This document shows, in pieces, positions 6,455-9,591 of a DNA stretch of 9,591 nucleotides. This DNA comes from Spirochaetales bacterium. Lineage in GTDB: Bacteria > Spirochaetota > Spirochaetia > Sphaerochaetales > Sphaerochaetaceae. The position numbers and the translations under genes are program-made. The stretch is from positions 1 through 9,591 of the forward strand of contig JALFRH010000023.1 in NCBI GenBank assembly GCA_022785155.1, in the 5' to 3' direction. Numbering within the stretch: position 1 is the stretch's first letter; each line of letters opens with the position of its first letter. The notes under the pieces are model-generated. The model saw only the letters and a program-made list of their open reading frames with translations. It did no database searches and was not told where the DNA came from.

Positions 6455-7486
6455 ATGTTGCAGCAAGTTATGACTAGTCCCGGGGTCATCGAGTTTAGGG
6501 ATATTCCGGTACCTGAAGTCAAGGACAGAGAAGTCTTGGTAAAAATAAAGAGAATTGGAATCTGTGGCTCAGATATCCACGTATATCATGGAAAGCATCC
6601 TTTTACATCCTACCCTGTCACCCAAGGCCATGAGGTATCAGGGGAGATTGTAGCCTTGGGAGAGGGAATCGAAGACCTTAAAATAGGCGATAAGGTCACA
6701 ATCGAACCTCAGGTAGTATGTGGAGAGTGCTATCCCTGCAGACATGGAAAATACAATCTATGCGAAGACTTGAAGGTTATGGGCTTCCAGACAACAGGTA
6801 CAGCAAGCGAGTATTTTGCCGTGGATAGGAGAAAGGTTACAAAACTCCCAGACACAATGACATTCAATCAAGGAGCCATGATAGAGCCTCTGGCTGTAAC
6901 AGTCCATGCAGCCCACCATTTCTCTTCGCTGGAAAAAGCGAAAGTAGTGGTAATCGGAGCAGGACCCATCGGCATTCTATTGATGCAGACATGTAGGGCC
7001 ATGGGAGCGGAAGTGATGATCACCGATATTTCCGATGGAAGACTGGAGAAAGCCAAGGAGTGCGGTGCCGACTACGCCTACAACACACTGCAAACAGATT
7101 TTGGAGCCGCTATGGTGGAGTGTTTCGGAAAAGACAAGGCAGATGTCATTTACGACTGCGCTGGTAACAATATTTCCATGGGACAGGCAATTAAGTATGC
7201 AAGGAAAGGTAGCAAGATAGTTCTTGTTGCTGTCTTTGCATCAATGGCAAATGTAGATCTTGCTGTATTGAATGATCATGAATTGGATCTGGACACTACA
7301 ATGATGTACACCCACAAGGACTATGTAGAGGCAATAAAACTGGTGGATGAAGGAAAGGTAAGGCTGGAGCCTCTTATGAGCAGGCACTTTGCCTTCAAAG
7401 AGTATCTGGATGCCTATAAATACATAGATGCAAACAGAGAAGACACAATGAAGGTAATAATCGATGTAGACAATGAAGGAGAGTGA
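6455..7486 (+). CDS. Zinc-dependent medium-chain dehydrogenase (polyol / sugar-acid dehydrogenase)
   Basis: This NAD-linked oxidoreductase belongs to the sorbitol/threonine/gulonate dehydrogenase group of the MDR superfamily and has 343 aa. Catalytic-zinc residues are visible as C37 in GICGSD, H59-E60 in QGHE, and E144 in IEPLAV. The structural-zinc set is complete: C89, C92, C95 and C103. The Rossmann motif GAGPIG is at 168-173, and D191 at the end of the second strand points to NAD rather than NADP. Likely substrates are a polyol (sorbitol to fructose, L-iditol) or an aldonate such as L-gulonate oxidised at C5. The sequence alone does not separate these. AGGAG at 6444-6448 sets the start. 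It is cytoplasmic and sits upstream of a kinase and a second, unrelated sugar dehydrogenase, which implies a multi-step oxidation pathway. Confidence 0.9.
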   Translation: MLQQVMTSPGVIEFRDIPVPEVKDREVLVKIKRIGICGSDIHVYHGKHPFTSYPVTQGHEVSGEIVALGEGIEDLKIGDKVTIEPQVVCGECYPCRHGKYNLCEDLKVMGFQTTGTASEYFAVDRRKVTKLPDTMTFNQGAMIEPLAVTVHAAHHFSSLEKAKVVVIGAGPIGILLMQTCRAMGAEVMITDISDGRLEKAKECGADYAYNTLQTDFGAAMVECFGKDKADVIYDCAGNNISMGQAIKYARKGSKIVLVAVFASMANVDLAVLNDHELDLDTTMMYTHKDYVEAIKLVDEGKVRLEPLMSRHFAFKEYLDAYKYIDANREDTMKVIIDVDNEGE

Positions 7487-7487
7487 T

Positions 7488-7877
7488 ATGGATAAGAGAC
7501 ATATTCTTGGTTTTGAACATCTTGGCATTCCATCAAGCAATATCGAGAGGACAATATCTTTCTATGAAAAACTGGGTTTTTCTGTAGTTATGAGGACAAA
7601 TGATCCCAATACAAAGGCAGAAGTTGCTTTTCTCTCCCTTGGAAATTTTGTAATCGAAACATATGAGAAAGAAAAAACTGCAGGAAAAAATGGGGCCTTG
7701 GACCACTTTTCACTGTTGATTGATGATGTAGAGGCTTTGTATAAAGAAGCTTTGGCAGATGGATTCGAAATACTTACGAATGGAATAGAAACCCTTCCAT
7801 TTTGGGAAAACGGAGTTTCTTTCTTCAAAATCAAGGGACCAGACGGAGAATCTGTAGAATTGTTGGAAAGACTTTAG
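7488..7877 (+). CDS. VOC (glyoxalase/bleomycin-resistance fold) family protein
   Basis: This is a small cytoplasmic metalloprotein-like fold of 129 aa with two beta-alpha-beta-beta-beta modules. The four canonical metal positions are all filled in glyoxalase-I style: H11 (FEHLGI), E57 (FVIETY), H73 (LDHFSL) and E124 (ESVELLE). It is therefore probably an active metal-dependent lyase, isomerase or epimerase, rather than a binding or antibiotic-resistance protein. The FYEKLGF signature (25-31) and GPDGESVEL (117-125) are typical of the superfamily. ATG at 7488 is preferred, with AAGGAGAG (7476-7483) in front and the dehydrogenase stop inside the gap; a start at 7473 would precede this site. Its place between two sugar dehydrogenases and a kinase suggests it converts or detoxifies a keto-sugar intermediate. 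That is inference. Confidence 0.85.
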   Translation: MDKRHILGFEHLGIPSSNIERTISFYEKLGFSVVMRTNDPNTKAEVAFLSLGNFVIETYEKEKTAGKNGALDHFSLLIDDVEALYKEALADGFEILTNGIETLPFWENGVSFFKIKGPDGESVELLERL

Positions 7878-7885
7878 GAGTGATT

Positions 7886-8860
7886 ATGTTCGATATAGTG
7901 GCTATTGGAGAAGCGTTAATAGATTTCGCTCCATCTGGACGAAACGAAATGGGTAATCCTTTGTATTGCCAGAATCCTGGGGGAGCTCCGGCCAATGTAT
8001 TGGCCATGGCTTCTATTCTTGGCAGCAAAACTTCATTCATAGGAAAAGTCGGAGATGATTCCTTTGGACATTTTTTGAAGAAAGCCATAGAAAATGCAGG
8101 TGTAGACACCAAGGGTCTTATTGTCTCCAGAAAGCAAAATACTACCCTTGCCTTTGTTTCCCTCTCTGAAACGGGGGACCGCTCTTTCTCTTTCTACAGA
8201 GACAGGACAGCTGACGTAATGCTTGAAGAGAAAGAAATAGACGAAAGCATTCTCAAGGGAACCAAGATATTTCACTTTGGTTCAGTCTCCATGACAGCAG
8301 AGCCATCATTGTCAGCAACACTATATGCAGTGAAAAAGGCAAAAGAATATGGCTCCACAATTTCCTTTGATCCAAACTACAGGCCTCTATTATGGAAATG
8401 CAGGGAGGAAGCGAAGGAAATAATAACAAAGGCTGTTGGAATGTGTGACATTCTCAAAGTCAGCGACGAAGAGCTTTTATTGATTACAGATACATCTGAC
8501 CTTAGGAAAGGATCCGAAATCCTGAAGAGTATGGGGCCAAAGATTGTCATTGTAACCATGGGAGAAAATGGTTCCTATATCAGAACTGACGATTATGAGA
8601 AAAAATATGACGCATATAAAGTTCCTGTGGTGGACACGACAGGAGCGGGAGATGCTTTTGTAGGAGCGTTTTTGAATTCGCTTCTAAAACTTGATATTCT
8701 TACAGGAAAAACTCTTTCCCTACAGCCCTCGGCGTGGGATGATATCATGAGATTCTGCAACGCAGCAGGCTCCCTTACCACAACTCAAAAAGGTGCCATT
8801 CCTGCTATGCCTGGAAAAGAAAAGATCGATAGTTTTATTAAACCTAATATAGAGGATTGA
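7886..8860 (+). CDS. PfkB-family carbohydrate kinase, fructokinase-like
   Basis: This is an ATP-dependent sugar kinase of the ribokinase/PfkB family, 324 aa. The N-terminal signature region has PGGAPANVLAMASILG from residue 31. The ATP-site signature DTTGAGDAF is at 250-258 with catalytic base D256. FYRDRTADVML (103-113), FHFGSVSMTAEPS (129-141) and FDPNYRPLLW (161-170) resemble bacterial fructokinases more than 2-keto-3-deoxygluconate kinases, which usually carry a different aromatic/Ser-Ala motif at the first site. I therefore favour fructose to fructose 6-phosphate, with KDG or another ketose as the alternative. The start at 7886 follows AGGAG at 7876-7880, which overlaps the stop of the VOC gene. 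An upstream extension to 7802 would overlap that gene by 76 bp and is unlikely. Confidence 0.88.
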   Translation: MFDIVAIGEALIDFAPSGRNEMGNPLYCQNPGGAPANVLAMASILGSKTSFIGKVGDDSFGHFLKKAIENAGVDTKGLIVSRKQNTTLAFVSLSETGDRSFSFYRDRTADVMLEEKEIDESILKGTKIFHFGSVSMTAEPSLSATLYAVKKAKEYGSTISFDPNYRPLLWKCREEAKEIITKAVGMCDILKVSDEELLLITDTSDLRKGSEILKSMGPKIVIVTMGENGSYIRTDDYEKKYDAYKVPVVDTTGAGDAFVGAFLNSLLKLDILTGKTLSLQPSAWDDIMRFCNAAGSLTTTQKGAIPAMPGKEKIDSFIKPNIED

Positions 8861-8862
8861 CT

Positions 8863-9591
8863 ATGAAAATAAACAACGAAAATTTAAAAGCTTTAAAAGA
8901 AATGGGAATTAAAGTCCCTTCTTACCATAGAGAGAGTTTGAAAAGGGAGTGTGTCCATATTGGACTGGGACACTTCCATAGGTCACACTTCTTGACTTAT
9001 ATGGATAAACTTCTTGATGCAAAAATTTCTGACAGCGGTGTCTTCGAAATCGATATCGTCCCATCTAACGAGAGCTTCATCTCTTCTCTTGAGAGCCAGG
9101 ACTACATGTATTCTCTATCCCAGCTTTCACCGGATGGAAAGTGTGATTTCAGAATTAATGGTGCAATAATCGGATATGCAAACCAAACGAAAAATCCTGA
9201 GATAGTCGAAGAGGTATTAAGCTCTGCTGAAACAAAGCTCATTACCCTTACAATTACAGAAAAGGGGTATTGCTACTTGGATCAGGAAGGAACCTTGGAT
9301 TGGAATAATCCTTCGGTCTCCCATGACATCAATACGTCAGAAACTCCCAAAAGTGCTGTGGGGGTTTTGGCAAAAGCCTTATATAGCAGATACAAAAATA
9401 ATCTCCCTGTTACTGTAATGAGTTGTGACAACGTTCCTGAAAATGGAAAGATGCTCAAAAAGTGCGTTCTTCAGTTTACAGAGAAAAAATATCCTGAAAT
9501 GCTGGATTGGTTGAAAGAAAACGTTGCTTTCCCTTGCACAATGGTGGATAGAATCACACCGGGCACATCAAAGGAAGACATAGAAAAAGTA
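8863..9591 (+). CDS. Mannitol dehydrogenase / fructuronate reductase family protein (partial, 5' part)
   Basis: The open frame runs from ATG at 8863 to the window edge: 243 codons of a family usually near 480-530 aa, so about half is seen. It is a long-chain polyol/sugar-acid NAD-dependent dehydrogenase. Motifs in order are a Rossmann loop GLGHFHRSH (34-42), TITEKGYC (130-137), MSCDNVPENG (186-195) and FPCTMVDRITP (223-233). N190 matches the active-site Asn of mannitol 2-dehydrogenases; the catalytic Lys would lie beyond the window. TEKGYC, CDNV.ENG and FPCTMVDRI look closer to UxuB/RspD-type fructuronate (mannonate) oxidoreductases than to Pseudomonas mannitol dehydrogenase, though the N-terminus starts like the latter. 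AGAGG at about 8851-8855 precedes the start, two bases after the kinase stop. The substrate is undecided. Confidence 0.88.
   Translation, partial: MKINNENLKALKEMGIKVPSYHRESLKRECVHIGLGHFHRSHFLTYMDKLLDAKISDSGVFEIDIVPSNESFISSLESQDYMYSLSQLSPDGKCDFRINGAIIGYANQTKNPEIVEEVLSSAETKLITLTITEKGYCYLDQEGTLDWNNPSVSHDINTSETPKSAVGVLAKALYSRYKNNLPVTVMSCDNVPENGKMLKKCVLQFTEKKYPEMLDWLKENVAFPCTMVDRITPGTSKEDIEKV

Noticed and set aside
7802..7885. N-terminal extension of the PfkB kinase into the VOC gene
   Set aside because: PfkB kinases start close to the first beta strand, as MFDIVAIGEA does at 7886. The extension is Arg-rich, unlike the family, and overlaps the end of another gene.

Overview
The window looks like the 5' two-thirds or more of one long, co-directional carbohydrate-utilisation operon on the + strand of a moderately AT-rich diderm bacterium. 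A spirochaete of the Treponema/Sphaerochaeta type is my best guess. The clue is the substrate-binding protein, whose signal peptide ends in LFASGGKE, a style I associate with spirochaetes; this is an inference from style, not proof.

Layout. Positions 1-111 hold what may be the 3' tail of an upstream gene, followed by a strong intrinsic terminator (138-171). An AT-rich control region (172-356) carries a TTGACA / extended -10 promoter and two AAACGTTT-centred palindromes of LacI-family type, one over the predicted transcription start and one just upstream of the first ribosome binding site. Then come nine genes, almost all spaced by 0-45 bp: two ABC permeases of the LplB/YteP and YtcP/AraQ kind, their substrate-binding protein, a Pfam FAD_oxidored-type flavoprotein, two proteins of unknown function that look beta-rich (about 310 and 107 aa), a zinc-dependent NAD-type polyol/sugar-acid dehydrogenase, a small VOC (glyoxalase-fold) protein, a PfkB kinase with fructokinase-like motifs, and the N-terminal half of a mannitol dehydrogenase / fructuronate reductase family protein that runs off the right edge. 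A perfect 11-bp hairpin with a GCAA loop sits between the binding-protein gene and the flavoprotein gene. It probably sets different mRNA levels for transporter and enzymes.

How the genes may work together. The transporter, which lacks its own ATPase here and probably borrows a shared MsmX-type one, imports an oligosaccharide or sugar derivative. The flavoprotein and the unknown beta-rich pair may act on it first. The zinc dehydrogenase, the kinase and the long-chain mannitol/fructuronate-type dehydrogenase then feed central metabolism. Two routes fit: polyol to fructose to fructose 6-phosphate, or L-gulonate to fructuronate to mannonate. The kinase motifs favour the first and the last gene's motifs lean to the second. 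The FAD enzyme plus the two unknown proteins plus the VOC protein is the part not explained by either route, and is the best candidate for undescribed chemistry. I see no phage, insertion sequence, CRISPR, tRNA or rRNA, and no convincing gene on the - strand.
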